From Rhodanobacter sp. PCA2 (GTDB lineage: Bacteria; Pseudomonadota; Gammaproteobacteria; Xanthomonadales; Rhodanobacteraceae), in assembly GCF_013620825.1 (NCBI RefSeq), contig NZ_NJIC01000019.1, positions 131,334-193,112 of the forward strand: 61,779 bases of DNA, in the 5' to 3' direction. The notes beneath the pieces were generated by a model, which was not told the origin of the DNA, searched no databases, and saw only the letters and a list, made by a program, of their open reading frames with translations. Shown here piece by piece: positions 1 to 10,728 of the stretch. Numbering within the stretch: the stretch's first letter is position 1; each line of letters opens with the position of its first letter. The position numbers and the translations under genes were made by a program.

Positions 1-1
1 T

Positions 2-289
2 CGCTTGTTGGCCGGCGGACTCGAGACCGACTGGAAGCAGCGCGCCTACGAGGATGCCGACGTGCAGCGCGTGGTCGCCGAGCTGAAGAAGCTGGCGCCC
101 GATGACCTCGAAGGCCGGCTGCGGATCGGCGGCTTCACGCTGACCCCGTACGTGGGGGAGGAAGACCCGGAGATCGAGCAGGCCTGCAGCACCTGCATGT
201 ACTATGAGCTGCACAAGAAGTACTGCGCCTTGCCCGAGTTGGATCTCTACGCGGAACCGGAGTGGTCGTGCATCCTGTGGCGCATCTGA
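2..289 (+). CDS. HiPIP-like four-cysteine protein of a hydrogenase cluster (5' truncated)
   Basis: The reading frame is open at the window edge, so the N-terminus is probably missing and the TTG at 5 is unlikely to be the real start. The C-terminal half carries C-X2-C-X9-C-X14-C-X2-W, close to the cysteine spacing of high-potential iron-sulfur proteins (C-X2-C-X~16-C-X13/14-C-X2-W), with aromatic residues around the cysteines. It sits just upstream of a hydrogenase maturation protease, so an electron-carrier role next to a [NiFe] hydrogenase encoded further left is plausible. The cysteine pattern is seen directly; the HiPIP assignment is inference. Alternatively it is a small hydrogenase-cluster protein binding a different metal site. 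Confidence 0.6.
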   Translation, partial: RLLAGGLETDWKQRAYEDADVQRVVAELKKLAPDDLEGRLRIGGFTLTPYVGEEDPEIEQACSTCMYYELHKKYCALPELDLYAEPEWSCILWRI

Positions 290-383
290 CGGATCCCGAT
301 GGCAGCAGCGGCGTCGGCCGCGGGCGGCTCGTCGAAGGCGCTTCGCGGTTCGCGCCGCCCCGGCAGAAGCAGGTGGAATCGCG

Positions 384-845
384 ATGCTGCTGGTGATCGG
401 CTGCGGCAATCCGGCGCGCAGCGACGATGGCGCCGGCATCGAGGTCGTGCGGCGGCTGTCGCAAAGACACCCGGGCCCGGAAAGCCCCATGAAGCTGATC
501 GACGCGGGCACCTCGGGCATGGAGGTGATGTTCCAGGTCCGTGGCGCCGCGCACACCGTCATCGTCGACGCGTGCAGCAGCGGCGGGGAGCCGGGCGCGG
601 TCTATCGCCTCCCGGCGAAGGAGGCGGCAACGCCGACCGAACATCGCTACGGCATGCACGGCCTGCGCTGGGACCATGCGCTGTATGCGGGGCAGAAGAT
701 GCACGGCGAGAATTTCCTCGACCACGCCGAGGTCTTCCTGATCGAAGCCGGCAGCCTGGACTACGGACTGGAACTCGGTGCCGCGGCGCAACGCGGCGTC
801 GCCCTCGTCGTCGCCGAGATCGAAAAGCTGGCGGCGCTGGCATGA
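384..845 (+). CDS. [NiFe]-hydrogenase maturation endopeptidase (HupD/HyaD family)
   Basis: A 153-residue protein of the M52 family, which removes the C-terminal extension of the hydrogenase large subunit after nickel insertion. The N-terminus has the family signature GCGNPARSDDGAG, where the DD pair occupies the place of the usual D-E nickel-recognition residues (Asp is common in this subgroup). The second motif LIDAGTSGME contains the conserved Asp, and a HGL motif near residue 92 supplies the His. The ATG at 384 was chosen because it is preceded by AGGTGG; an upstream in-frame extension has no family similarity. Its stop overlaps the start of the next gene (ATGA), so the two are probably translationally coupled. 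Confidence 0.9.
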   Translation: MLLVIGCGNPARSDDGAGIEVVRRLSQRHPGPESPMKLIDAGTSGMEVMFQVRGAAHTVIVDACSSGGEPGAVYRLPAKEAATPTEHRYGMHGLRWDHALYAGQKMHGENFLDHAEVFLIEAGSLDYGLELGAAAQRGVALVVAEIEKLAALA

Positions 846-1153
846 GCGCAGCGGTCGCCGAGATCGTCCTCCGCGACGGCCGCCTGCACATGGCCCGCGA
901 TGTGCACGAACGCGTGCTGTTCGCCTGCGAGAACGTGGCCCTGCTGGCACGCGGCGACGGCTGGCTGCTGATGCCGCTGCGCGCCGGCGCCGGCGGCCTG
1001 CAGGTCAAGCTGCGCAATGCGCGCGGCGACCGCGTGGTCGAATCGCAGGAGTTCTTCCGCAACCAGGGGATCGACGATTCGGCGGAGCCGCGGCGCCTGC
1101 TGCTCGTCGACGTTCCCGGGGAAGCCGCATTCGCGATGCGCTTCGACCCGTAG
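842..1153 (+). CDS. Small conserved hydrogenase-associated protein, function unknown
   Basis: A 103-residue soluble protein, rich in beta-strand-like alternation, without signal peptide, cysteines beyond one, or recognisable catalytic motif. It overlaps the maturation protease by four bases (ATGA) and is the last gene of the rightward hydrogenase operon entering from the left edge. Genes of this size at the end of uptake-hydrogenase operons are usually assembly or maturation helpers; that role is inferred from position only. I do not recognise the family. Confidence 0.7.
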   Translation: MSAAVAEIVLRDGRLHMARDVHERVLFACENVALLARGDGWLLMPLRAGAGGLQVKLRNARGDRVVESQEFFRNQGIDDSAEPRRLLLVDVPGEAAFAMRFDP

Positions 1154-1221
1154 GGCACCTCTCGTCCATCGTGCGCCTCGCGACAGCGGGCCGAAGCCCG
1201 TTGGCGCACGTTGCCGGTCGA

Positions 1222-2421
1222 TCAATGGAAATGCTCGTGCCGGTGCCGGGTGTGGTCGGCGTGGACGTGTTCGTGCGCGTGCAGCGCGGGCGTCCCTATC
1301 CGCTGTTCAAGGCGGCCGAATTTCCAGATCGCCACCGACAGCGCCCATGCGAGCAGGAACATGGCGACCACGATGTAGCCCAGCACGCCGAAGTCCAGCG
1401 TCGCGATCCGGTCCAGCAACGGCCCGCGCCAGCCGAAGCGCTCGATCGCCACCTGCAGCAATTCGACCGAGCCGATCGCCAGCGCGACGACCACGGACAG
1501 CGTCGTCGTCGCCAGGCCGTAGAAGATCTTGCGCAACGGGTTGACGAAGGCCCAGTCGTAGGCCTTGGTCATCAGCACGCCGTCGGTGGTGTCCATCAGC
1601 GACATGCCGGCGGCGAACAACACCGGCAGCGCCAGCGTCGCCGGCACCGGCAGGTTGCCGCTTGCGGCGCCGGCGGTCATCGCCAGCAGGCCGATCTCCG
1701 AGGCGGTGTCGAAGCCCAGCCCGAACAGCAGGCCGAGCGGATACATCTGCCTGCTGTGGCGGATGAACTTCGTCAACCTGCCGCCGAACAACCGGTTCAG
1801 GAACCCGCGCTGCGCCAGCAGCCCTTCCAGGTGCGCGTGGTCGTGGGTACCGCTGCGCGCCTGCTTCCACACCTGCAGCATGTCCAGCAGCACGCGCAGG
1901 TTGAGCAGGCCGATGAGCCACAGGAACAGGCCGGACACGCTCATGCCGATGATGCCGCCGATCTCCCTCATCTGCGGCAGCTCGCTCGCGACCGTTGCCG
2001 CGGCGAAGGCCAGCGCAAGCGCCAGCGCAAGCACGATGGTCGAGTGCCCCAGCGAGAAGAAGAAACCCACGCCCAGCGGGTTGCGGCCGTTCTGCAACAT
2101 GTAGCGCACAGTGTCGTCCACCGCGGCGATGTGGTCGGCGTCGAACGCGTGGCGCAGGCCGAACATGTAGGCGGCGAAGCCGAGGCCGAGCAGGGCCGGG
2201 TGGCTGTCGCGGTAGTACAGCAGGGTGCCGATGCCGATGGCGTGCAACAAGGCGATGAAGCCGTACAGGCCGAGCAGCGACAGCCGCTCGCCGGCGTCGA
2301 AGTGCAGCGCGCCGCCGGACCGCAGCGGCGCCGACCGGCCGTTGGCGGCGGGCATCGGACGAAACACCACCGCGTCCATCGCGGCAAGGGCAGGGCGGGC
2401 GGCGTCCGCAAGCTGGTTCAT
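1222..2421 (-). CDS. hoxN: NiCoT-family high-affinity nickel permease (HoxN/NixA type)
   Basis: A 399-residue inner-membrane protein with about eight hydrophobic segments. The signature RHAFDADHIAA in transmembrane segment II (residues 90-100) and LGHSTIV (124-130) are diagnostic of NiCoT transporters, which import Ni2+ or Co2+ with high affinity; LGFDTASE is the third conserved motif. The C-terminus is metal-binding in character, with nine histidines in the last 19 residues. The ATG at 2421 is preferred over a TTG one codon upstream. It lies downstream of and co-oriented with a TonB receptor, between hydrogenase and Calvin-cycle genes, so it most likely supplies nickel for the [NiFe] hydrogenase. 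The family is certain; nickel rather than cobalt is inferred from context. Confidence 0.93.
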   Translation of the reverse strand: MNQLADAARPALAAMDAVVFRPMPAANGRSAPLRSGGALHFDAGERLSLLGLYGFIALLHAIGIGTLLYYRDSHPALLGLGFAAYMFGLRHAFDADHIAAVDDTVRYMLQNGRNPLGVGFFFSLGHSTIVLALALALAFAAATVASELPQMREIGGIIGMSVSGLFLWLIGLLNLRVLLDMLQVWKQARSGTHDHAHLEGLLAQRGFLNRLFGGRLTKFIRHSRQMYPLGLLFGLGFDTASEIGLLAMTAGAASGNLPVPATLALPVLFAAGMSLMDTTDGVLMTKAYDWAFVNPLRKIFYGLATTTLSVVVALAIGSVELLQVAIERFGWRGPLLDRIATLDFGVLGYIVVAMFLLAWALSVAIWKFGRLEQRIGTPALHAHEHVHADHTRHRHEHFH

Positions 2422-2538
2422 CAAGATGTCCCGCGCGATGTCTGGCCGTGAATCTGGATTGGGCGCGGGGCCGTTGTCATCCCGCAGCGCGCAATTGCAT
2501 AGTTGGTAGGCAGCGGTTCGCGGCGCCCCGGGCCGACC

Positions 2539-2553
2539 TGCAAACCTGTTTGC
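2539..2553. promoter_or_regulatory. TGCAAA-type palindrome upstream of the nickel permease
   Basis: GCAAAC-CT-GTTTGC (2540-2553) is a perfect 6+6 inverted repeat between the TonB receptor stop and the permease start, about 120 bases upstream of the latter. No T-run follows on either strand, so it does not look like an intrinsic terminator. Related TGCAAAC/TTTGCA elements occur at 4774-4796 and 26268-26284, also ahead of metal or hydrogenase genes, suggesting an operator. Confidence 0.35.
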
Positions 2554-2569
2554 CGGACGGGTGCGCCGT

Positions 2570-4648
2570 TCAGAGCGACCAGCGCGCGGTCAGGCGCAGG
2601 CTGCGCGGCGCCATCGGGTGGAAATGAGTGTCCTCGACGCCTGCCGCCGGCTCGCCCGGCAGGCGCGATGCGTACCAGTAGTCGATGTCGTGGTCGTCGC
2701 TGTCCAGCAGGTTCAGCACGTCCAGCGCCAGGCCGAAGCGCTTCCAGTCCTTGCCCACGCGCAGGTTGACCACGGTGGTGCCGGCGGACTCGTGGCTGCC
2801 GTCCTCGACCAGCGGGTAGGCGGCGAAGTGGCGCAGGCGGCCGCCCAGGTACCAGCCGCCGTCGAAGTTCGCGCGCACGCCGAGGTTGGCCACGAACGGG
2901 ATCGCGCCGGGAATCCGGTTGCCTTGCGGGGCGCTGTCGCTGAACTCCGACTTCGTCCACGACAGTTCCGCGTCGACGGCGATGCGCTCGTCCGGGAACC
3001 AGTAGATGCCCAGTTCCGCGCCGCGCCGCTTGCTCCGGCGGCTGGCCTCGGTGTTGCCGGCGTCGCCCACGAACAGCAGTTCCGAGTCCAGCTTCAGGTC
3101 CCACAGCGCGAAGGTCGCGTGGAGCTTTTTGCCCGGCTGCCATCGCGCGCCGAATTCACGGCCGGTCGAACGCACCAGTGGATCGACCGGCTTCACCGGA
3201 TCGCCGCTGACCGGGTCGACGCGGGTGGTCGTGCCGCGCGCGTCGTTGGAATGCAGGCCCTGGCCCCAGCTCGCGTAGAGGTCCAGCGCATCGGCGGCGC
3301 GGAAGGCTAGGCTGGCCTTCGCCGAAACGAGACTGTCGCCGACATGGCCGGCGTTCTCCGGCTGCAGCGAGTCCACGTCGAAGTCGTAGAGGTCCCAGCG
3401 CACGCCCAGATAGCTGCGGAACCTGTCCGTCCAATGCGTTTCGCGGGCAACGAACATGCCGATGCTGTCTTCGACCACGCTGTCCATGCGGATGGTGGAC
3501 AGGCGCATGCGGTGCTGCGTGTGGTACAGGCCGATCGCGGCGATGTCGTCGCGCCGGCCTTCCGCGCCGAACTGCCACTTGCCGAGGTCGTCGCTCCATT
3601 CCTGCACCGCGTTGTAGCCGTAGACGTGGCGGTTGTCGTGCTGCTCGAACTGGTCGCCGGTGTCCGGATGGTCGAGGAAATAGGTGAAGTCCGACCACAG
3701 GCTCAGCTTGTAGCCGATCGCGTAGGCGCTGACGCGCAACTGGCCGCCGAAAGCGTTGCCGTCCCAGCTGCCCGACAGGCTGTGGCGCGAGGATTCGCCG
3801 CCCACCGTGGTGTCCAGCGAACCCAGTGCGTCGATCAGTCCCTGGTCGACGGCGCGTTGCGGGATCTGGTCCGGGGAGTTCCACGTATTCCGGTAATCCA
3901 TCGCGGTGACGCGGAAGACGCCGTTGCCGGCGTCGTGGCTGTAGCGCAGCACGAGGTTGCGCTTGTTCACGTCCTCGTGGATGTCGGTCCACGGCCCGTC
4001 GTCGCGCTGCAGTTCCGCGCCGATCAGCAGATCGCCGCCGCCGGCGCCGAACGAATCGGCGAACACGGTGCGGCCCCAGCCGTTCTCGCCGATGCCCACT
4101 TCCAGCAGGCCCTGGTCCAGCTTGTCGAACAGCTCGAAAGATGCCGAACCGGCGGCGGAAAAATCGCCCACGTCGGCGTGATACGGGCCCTTGCGGTAGG
4201 TCAGCGTCTGCACCAGCTCGGGGATCAGGAAGTTCAGGTCGGTGTAGCCCTGGCCGTGGGCATGGGTGCGCAGGTTGACCGGCATGCCGTCGACCCAGGT
4301 CGCGAAGTCGGTGCCGTGGTCCAGGTTGAAGCCGCGCAGGAAATACTGGTTGGCCTTGCCGCTGCCGGAATGCTGCGTGGCGACCAGTCCCGGCACGAAT
4401 TCGATCAGGTCGCCGGTGCGCAGCAACGGCCGCCTGGCCAGGTCGTCGGCGGAGACCGAACCCTCCGATGCCGAGATGGCGTTGCCGACCAGGTCTTGCC
4501 GGCGGCCGAGCACGGTGATGCGCTCCAGTTCGGTCGCATGCCTGTCGTCCGGCGCAGGGTCGGAATCCGGCGTCGGCACGGCTTGTGCGAAGGTCGGAGG
4601 GGACAGGCAGGCAAGCAGTACGGCGGCAACCATGGTCTTGCGTGGCAT
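2570..4648 (-). CDS. TonB-dependent outer-membrane receptor, probably for nickel or a metal complex
   Basis: A 692-residue protein with a signal peptide (about residues 1-21, ending FAQA), a plug domain containing LARRPLLRTGDLIEFVPGL and QYFLRGFNLDHG, and a C-terminal beta-barrel ending in LTARWSL, a typical outer-membrane C-terminus with hydrophobic last residues. There is no N-terminal signalling (STN) domain. The gene precedes the NiCoT permease on the same strand with a 149-base gap. TonB receptors paired with nickel/cobalt permeases have been proposed as metal transporters from comparative genomics, so nickel uptake for the hydrogenase is the best guess. Substrate is inference; the fold assignment is secure. 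Confidence 0.9.
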   Translation of the reverse strand: MPRKTMVAAVLLACLSPPTFAQAVPTPDSDPAPDDRHATELERITVLGRRQDLVGNAISASEGSVSADDLARRPLLRTGDLIEFVPGLVATQHSGSGKANQYFLRGFNLDHGTDFATWVDGMPVNLRTHAHGQGYTDLNFLIPELVQTLTYRKGPYHADVGDFSAAGSASFELFDKLDQGLLEVGIGENGWGRTVFADSFGAGGGDLLIGAELQRDDGPWTDIHEDVNKRNLVLRYSHDAGNGVFRVTAMDYRNTWNSPDQIPQRAVDQGLIDALGSLDTTVGGESSRHSLSGSWDGNAFGGQLRVSAYAIGYKLSLWSDFTYFLDHPDTGDQFEQHDNRHVYGYNAVQEWSDDLGKWQFGAEGRRDDIAAIGLYHTQHRMRLSTIRMDSVVEDSIGMFVARETHWTDRFRSYLGVRWDLYDFDVDSLQPENAGHVGDSLVSAKASLAFRAADALDLYASWGQGLHSNDARGTTTRVDPVSGDPVKPVDPLVRSTGREFGARWQPGKKLHATFALWDLKLDSELLFVGDAGNTEASRRSKRRGAELGIYWFPDERIAVDAELSWTKSEFSDSAPQGNRIPGAIPFVANLGVRANFDGGWYLGGRLRHFAAYPLVEDGSHESAGTTVVNLRVGKDWKRFGLALDVLNLLDSDDHDIDYWYASRLPGEPAAGVEDTHFHPMAPRSLRLTARWSL

Positions 4649-4773
4649 GCATCGACCCCGCTGTCGAGCAGTTTGCGTGTAGCCGCAAGCTCGCCGCGAA
4701 CGGGGCCGATATCAACGCCCGTTGCGGAACTGCACAGCGAATGGACTGCCCGGCCGGCCGGCCGGGTGGAAAG

Positions 4774-4796
4774 TGCAAACTTGCCATGCAGGTTTG
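4774..4796. promoter_or_regulatory. Inverted repeat CAAACTTGC-CAT-GCAGGTTTG upstream of the TonB receptor
   Basis: A 9+9 imperfect palindrome (one mismatch) with a 3-base centre lies about 130 bases upstream of the receptor start. It shares the word TGCAAACYTG with the palindrome at 2539-2553, found at about the same distance upstream of the nickel permease. A shared regulator of the two genes is possible; no known Fur, Zur or NikR consensus is visible. Confidence 0.35.
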
Positions 4797-4845
4797 ATGG
4801 AAGACGCCCCGGCCCGTTTGCGCCGCCGCGTGCGCCGGAGCCGCA

Positions 4846-5775
4846 TCACTTTTCCGGCAACGGGGAATATCCGGCCAGGAACGGCGCCATTTCCTCGAGC
4901 AGGAAATGGCGGAAACGCGTCGCCGCCGGCGACAGCTTCTTAGAGCGCATATGCACGACGTGCCAGTTGCGCTTGACCGGCGTGCCGACCACGTCGAGCA
5001 GCGCCACCTCGCCGGCGCGCCGCTCCAGCGTCAGCGTGTGCAGCGACAGCAGGCTGATGCCCATGCCGGCCATCACGGCCTGCTTCACCGTCTCGTTGCT
5101 GCCCATCACGCTGGTGCGCGCGGGCACGAACAGGTGCTGCTTCAGCACCTGTTCCATCACGTTGCGGGTGCCCGAGCCGGGTTCGCGCAGCAGGAAGGTC
5201 TCGTGGCGCAGCTCGTGGATGTCGAAGGACTTCGCCGTGGCCAGCGGGTGGTCGTGCGCGGCGACCAGCAGGTGCGGATTCTCGGCCGCGGCTTCGGAAA
5301 CCGCGTCCAGCCTGTCCGGCGGGCGTCCCATCACCGCCAGGTCGATCTCGTTGTTCTCCAGCAGGCCGATCAGCACCTCGCGATTGCCGACCGACAGCCG
5401 CACCTCGATGTCGGGATAACGCTCGGTGAAACGCGACAGCAGGCGCGGGGTGAAGTACTTCGCGGTGCTGACCAGGCCGACCACGACCATGCCGCCGCGC
5501 AGTCCCTGCAACGCCTGCAGCGATTGCCCGGCGTCCTGCAGCTCGCCCAGCACGCGTGCGGCGTGGCCGCGGAACAGGGCGCCGGCTTCGGTCAACGCCA
5601 GCTTGCGCCCCACGCGTTCGAACAGCGGCAGGCCGACGGCCTCCTCAAGCTGGCGGATCTGCATCGAAACCGCCGGCTGGGTCAGGTGCAGCGCTTCGGC
5701 CGTGCGCGCGAAGTTCATCAGCCGCGTGGCTTCGACGAAGACCTGCAACTGCCGGAGGGTCAGGTGGCGGATCAT
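4846..5775 (-). CDS. cbbR: CbbR, LysR-type activator of the Calvin-cycle operon
   Basis: A 309-residue LysR-family regulator. Residues 1-60 form the winged helix-turn-helix (LTLRQLQVFVEATR, then LTQPAVSMQIRQLEE), followed by the effector-binding domain (about 90-295). It is divergently transcribed from cbbL across a roughly 100-base gap, the standard arrangement of cbbR. CbbR proteins activate cbb operons in response to metabolites such as RuBP or NADPH. The 5' end at 5775 gives a normal-length N-terminus and leaves the intergenic palindrome free. Confidence 0.93.
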   Translation of the reverse strand: MIRHLTLRQLQVFVEATRLMNFARTAEALHLTQPAVSMQIRQLEEAVGLPLFERVGRKLALTEAGALFRGHAARVLGELQDAGQSLQALQGLRGGMVVVGLVSTAKYFTPRLLSRFTERYPDIEVRLSVGNREVLIGLLENNEIDLAVMGRPPDRLDAVSEAAAENPHLLVAAHDHPLATAKSFDIHELRHETFLLREPGSGTRNVMEQVLKQHLFVPARTSVMGSNETVKQAVMAGMGISLLSLHTLTLERRAGEVALLDVVGTPVKRNWHVVHMRSKKLSPAATRFRHFLLEEMAPFLAGYSPLPEK

Positions 5776-5785
5776 GGCTGAAGCA

Positions 5786-5799
5786 TAAGCTATTGCTTA
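5786..5799. promoter_or_regulatory. Candidate CbbR operator between cbbR and cbbL
   Basis: TAAGC-TATT-GCTTA is a perfect 5+5 inverted repeat that contains the T-N11-A pattern of LysR-type binding sites. It lies 10 bases upstream of the cbbR start and about 80 bases upstream of the preferred cbbL start, in an AT-rich stretch (5780-5840) unlike its surroundings. This is where an autoregulated LysR activator would bind. The palindrome is seen directly; binding is inferred. Confidence 0.55.
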
Positions 5800-5820
5800 A
5801 TCCAGTCAAACAAATTGTGA

Positions 5821-7380
<1,560 letters not shown>

Positions 7381-7394
7381 CCGGAGCAACCGCC

Positions 7395-7811
7395 ATGCGC
7401 ATCACCCAGGGTACGTTCTCGTTCCTGCCCGACCTGACCGACGAGGAAATCGGCCTGCAGGTGGCCTACGCGCTGCGGCAGGGCTGGGCGCTGGCCGTCG
7501 AATACACCGACGATCCGCACCCGCGCAACGCCTACTGGGAAATGTGGGGCAACCCGATGTTCGACCTGGCCGACCCGGCCGCGGTCGTGCACGAGCTGCG
7601 CGAGTGCCGCAAGGTGTTCCCGCGCCATTACATCAAGATCAACGCGTTCGACTCGACCCGCGGCTTCGAATCCGTGCGCCTGTCGTTCATCGTCAACCGC
7701 CCGCCGGAGGAACCCGGCTTCGAGCTGCTGCGCACCGAGGCGCAGGGCCGCGTGCAGCGCTATGCGTTGCGCGCCTACGCCACGGACCATCCGGTCGGCC
7801 GGCGTTACTGA
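7395..7811 (+). CDS. cbbS: RuBisCO small subunit
   Basis: A 138-residue small subunit of hexadecameric form I RuBisCO. The start [19 protein letters not shown] and the segment [10 protein letters not shown] are characteristic of red-type small subunits, as is the longer C-terminal extension that forms the central hairpin barrel. It lies 14 bases after cbbL and 9 bases before cbbX, so it is co-transcribed. Nothing unusual is seen. Confidence 0.97.
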   Translation: MRITQGTFSFLPDLTDEEIGLQVAYALRQGWALAVEYTDDPHPRNAYWEMWGNPMFDLADPAAVVHELRECRKVFPRHYIKINAFDSTRGFESVRLSFIVNRPPEEPGFELLRTEAQGRVQRYALRAYATDHPVGRRY

Positions 7812-7820
7812 GGCCATGCG

Positions 7821-8756
7821 ATGAACGTCGCCCGCACCCTCGAACCGCCGCCGGTGGCCAGCGCCTCGCTTGCCGCGTTGTATCGCGAAGCCGGCATCGC
7901 GGACGTGTTCGAGCGCCTGGACGCCGAACTGGTCGGACTGGTGCCGGTGAAGACGCGCATCCGCGAGATCGCCGCGCTGCTGGTGGTCGACCGCGCGCGC
8001 CGCCAACTCGGGTTGAACGCCGAACCGCCCAGCCTGCACATGTGCTTCACCGGCAACCCCGGCACCGGCAAGACCACGGTGGCGCAGCGCATGGCGGAAC
8101 TGCTGCACGGCCTGGGCTACATCCGCCGCAACCACCTGGTCTCGGTGACCCGGGACGACCTGGTTGGCCAATACATCGGCCACACCGCGCCGAAGACCCG
8201 CGAAGTGTTGAAGAAGGCCATGGGCGGGGTGCTGTTCATCGACGAGGCCTACTACCTGTACCGACCGGAGAACGAGCGCGACTACGGCCAGGAAGCGATC
8301 GAGATCCTGTTGCAGGCCATGGAAAACCAGCGCGACGACCTGGTGGTGGTGCTGGCCGGCTACAAGTCGCGCATGGACGTGTTCTTCCGCAGCAACCCGG
8401 GCCTGTCCTCGCGCATCGCCCACCACATCGATTTTCCCGATTACGCACCGGACGAGCTGCTTGCCATCGCGCGGCTGATGGTGCGGCGCATGGACTACCG
8501 GCTCGACGCCGAGGCCGTCGCCGCGCTGTGCGAATACATCGCGCTGCGCCTGCGCCAGCCGCATTTCGCCAATGCGCGCTCGATCCGCAACGCGCTCGAC
8601 CGCATGCGCCTGCGCCAGGCCAATCGCCTGTTCTCGACGGCACTGGCCGGCGACGGGGAAGTCGACGCCGACGCGCTGCGTTCCATCGACAGCGCCGACA
8701 TCCGCAGCAGTCGCGTATTCGCCAACGCATCGCCAGCCGGGGAGGGGACCGCATGA
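7821..8756 (+). CDS. cbbX: CbbX, red-type RuBisCO activase (AAA+ ATPase)
   Basis: A 311-residue AAA+ protein that remodels inhibited red-type RuBisCO by transiently pulling the large-subunit C-terminus. Walker A GNPGTGKT is at residues 78-85, Walker B reads [12 protein letters not shown], and sensor and arginine-finger regions follow in the segment ending [13 protein letters not shown]. Length and order directly after cbbS match the family. The stop overlaps the next start by four bases (ATGA). Confidence 0.96.
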   Translation: MNVARTLEPPPVASASLAALYREAGIADVFERLDAELVGLVPVKTRIREIAALLVVDRARRQLGLNAEPPSLHMCFTGNPGTGKTTVAQRMAELLHGLGYIRRNHLVSVTRDDLVGQYIGHTAPKTREVLKKAMGGVLFIDEAYYLYRPENERDYGQEAIEILLQAMENQRDDLVVVLAGYKSRMDVFFRSNPGLSSRIAHHIDFPDYAPDELLAIARLMVRRMDYRLDAEAVAALCEYIALRLRQPHFANARSIRNALDRMRLRQANRLFSTALAGDGEVDADALRSIDSADIRSSRVFANASPAGEGTA

Positions 8757-9844
8757 CCGGGACACTGATCGAGGTACGCCGGGAAAGCCTGCGCGACTTC
8801 CTTGGCGCGCGCCTGTACGCCAGTGAGGCGGACCGCGACCTCGCGTCGCTGCTGCTTGCGGTGGCTGCCGCGGCGCGCAGCATCGCGGGCGTGGTGGCGC
8901 GCGGGGCGCTGGCGGAAGCCGGCAGGGGCGCCGGCGCGGTCAACGTGCACGGCGAGGTGCAGAAGCCGCTGGACCTGATCGCCAACGAGATCTTCCTGCG
9001 CGCCTGCGAACGCGACGGCGTGGTCGCCGGCATGGTGTCCGAGGAACTCGACGAACCGTACGCCATTCCCGAGCGCTACCCGCGCGGGCGCTACCTGCTG
9101 GCGTTCGACCCGTTGGATGGATCGTCGAACATCGACGTCGACGTCACCGTCGGTTCGATCTTCTCGGTGCTGCGCCACGCCGGCGACGAGCCGCCCTGCG
9201 CAGACGATTTCCTGCAGGCCGGCAACCGCCAGGTCGCCGCCGGCTATGCGCTGTACGGCCCGGCGACGATGCTGGTGCTGAGCATCGGCGAAGGCGTGCA
9301 CGGCTTCACCCTGGACGCGGGCAGCGCCGAGTTCGTGCTGACCCACCCCGCGATGCGCATCGACCCGGACGCCGGCGAATTCGCGATCAACGCATCGAAC
9401 GCGCGCTTCTGGCAACCGGCGGTGAAGCGCTACGTCGCGGACTGCCAGGCCGGCCGCGACGGCCACTTCGGCCGCGACTTCAACATGCGCTGGATCGCCT
9501 CGCTGGTGGCCGAAGTCCACCGCATCCTGATGCGCGGCGGCGTCTACCTGTACCCGCGCGACGAGAAACTTCCGGCCAGGGCGGGGCGCCTGCGCCTGCT
9601 GTACGAGGCCAATCCGATGGCGATGCTGGTCGAGCAGGCCGGCGGCCGCGCCAGCACCGGGCGCGAACAACTGCAGCAGCTGCTGCCCGACGCCATCCAC
9701 CAGCGCATCCCGCTGATCCTCGGCGCGCGCAACGACGTGGAGCGGATCGAGCGCTACCACCGGGAATCCGACGACGGCAGCGACCGGCCGTTCGCGTCGC
9801 CGCTGTTCCACGAGAACTCGCTGTTCCTGCCGGAGGCACGCTGA
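8753..9844 (+). CDS. cbbF: Fructose-1,6-bisphosphatase class I (CbbF)
   Basis: A 363-residue class I FBPase that dephosphorylates fructose 1,6-bisphosphate (possibly also sedoheptulose 1,7-bisphosphate) in the regenerative phase of the Calvin cycle. The metal and substrate motif [18 protein letters not shown] is at about residues 117-134, and the [14 protein letters not shown] motif is near the C-terminus. It overlaps cbbX by four bases and cbbP by one base, so translation of the three is probably coupled. Confidence 0.95.
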   Translation: MTGTLIEVRRESLRDFLGARLYASEADRDLASLLLAVAAAARSIAGVVARGALAEAGRGAGAVNVHGEVQKPLDLIANEIFLRACERDGVVAGMVSEELDEPYAIPERYPRGRYLLAFDPLDGSSNIDVDVTVGSIFSVLRHAGDEPPCADDFLQAGNRQVAAGYALYGPATMLVLSIGEGVHGFTLDAGSAEFVLTHPAMRIDPDAGEFAINASNARFWQPAVKRYVADCQAGRDGHFGRDFNMRWIASLVAEVHRILMRGGVYLYPRDEKLPARAGRLRLLYEANPMAMLVEQAGGRASTGREQLQQLLPDAIHQRIPLILGARNDVERIERYHRESDDGSDRPFASPLFHENSLFLPEAR

Positions 9845-10719
9845 TGTCGGTCAAGCATCCGATCATCGCCATCACCGGCTCCTCCGGTGCCGGCACCACC
9901 ACGGTGCTGCAGAGCTTCCAGCACATCTTCCGCCGCGAAGGCATCCGCGCGCAGGTCGTCGAGGGCGATGCGTTCCATCGTTACGATCGCCTGCAGATGC
10001 GCGAGAACATGAAGGCGGCCGAGGCGCAGGGCGACAAGCACTACAGCCACTTCGGCCCCGAGACCAACCTGTTCGACGAACTGGAGGCGCTGTTCCGCGA
10101 CTACGGCGAAAGCGGTCGCGGCCGCTCGCGCAAGTACCTGCACGACGAGGCCGAGGCCGCGCCGTACGGCCAGTCGCCCGGGACGTTCACGCCATGGGAG
10201 CAGATTCCCGACGGCACCGACATGCTGTTCTACGAAGGCCTGCATGGCGCGGCGAAGTCGGATGCGGCCGATGTCTCGCGCCATCCCGACCTGCTGGTCG
10301 GCGTGGTCCCGATCATCAACCTGGAGTGGATCCAGAAACTGCATCGCGACCAGAAGACGCGCGGCTACTCGCAGGAGGCGGTGGTCGACACCATCCTGCG
10401 GCGGATGCCCGATTACGTGCAGCACATCGTGCCGCAGTTCTCGCGGACCCACGTCAACTTCCAGCGCGTGCCGACCGTGGACACGTCGAACCCGTTCATC
10501 GCCCGCGACATTCCCACGCCGGACGAGAGTTTCGTGGTGATCCGTTTCGCCCGGCCGAAGGGCATCGACTTTTCGTACCTGCTGGCGATGCTGCACGACT
10601 CGTTCATGAGCCGCCCGAACAGCATCGTCGTCCCCGGCGGAAAGATGGGCCTGGCGATGCAGCTGATCTTCACGCCGATGATCCTGCAGTTGATGGATCG
10701 CAAGAAGCGCGCCGCTTGA
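9844..10719 (+). CDS. cbbP: Phosphoribulokinase
   Basis: A 291-residue proteobacterial-type phosphoribulokinase, which makes RuBP from ribulose 5-phosphate and ATP. The P-loop GSSGAGTT is at residues 12-19, and the motifs YEGLHGA and VVPIINLEWIQKLHRD are typical of the bacterial octameric enzyme. It begins at the last base of the cbbF stop codon. Ten bases with a strong GAGGAGG separate it from cbbT. Confidence 0.96.
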   Translation: MSVKHPIIAITGSSGAGTTTVLQSFQHIFRREGIRAQVVEGDAFHRYDRLQMRENMKAAEAQGDKHYSHFGPETNLFDELEALFRDYGESGRGRSRKYLHDEAEAAPYGQSPGTFTPWEQIPDGTDMLFYEGLHGAAKSDAADVSRHPDLLVGVVPIINLEWIQKLHRDQKTRGYSQEAVVDTILRRMPDYVQHIVPQFSRTHVNFQRVPTVDTSNPFIARDIPTPDESFVVIRFARPKGIDFSYLLAMLHDSFMSRPNSIVVPGGKMGLAMQLIFTPMILQLMDRKKRAA

Positions 10720-10728
10720 GGAGGTCGA

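Noticed and set aside
135-950. Long open frames antisense to the hydrogenase genes
   Set aside because: They arise from high GC and codon bias of the opposite strand; arginine-rich compositions and no family similarity. The same applies to many frames throughout the window, for example antisense of cbbT, hypF and the P-type ATPase.
4649-4845. Possible cobalamin or nickel-cobalt riboswitch upstream of the TonB receptor
   Set aside because: No B12-box or other conserved riboswitch core is seen; only the TGCAAAC palindrome stands out.
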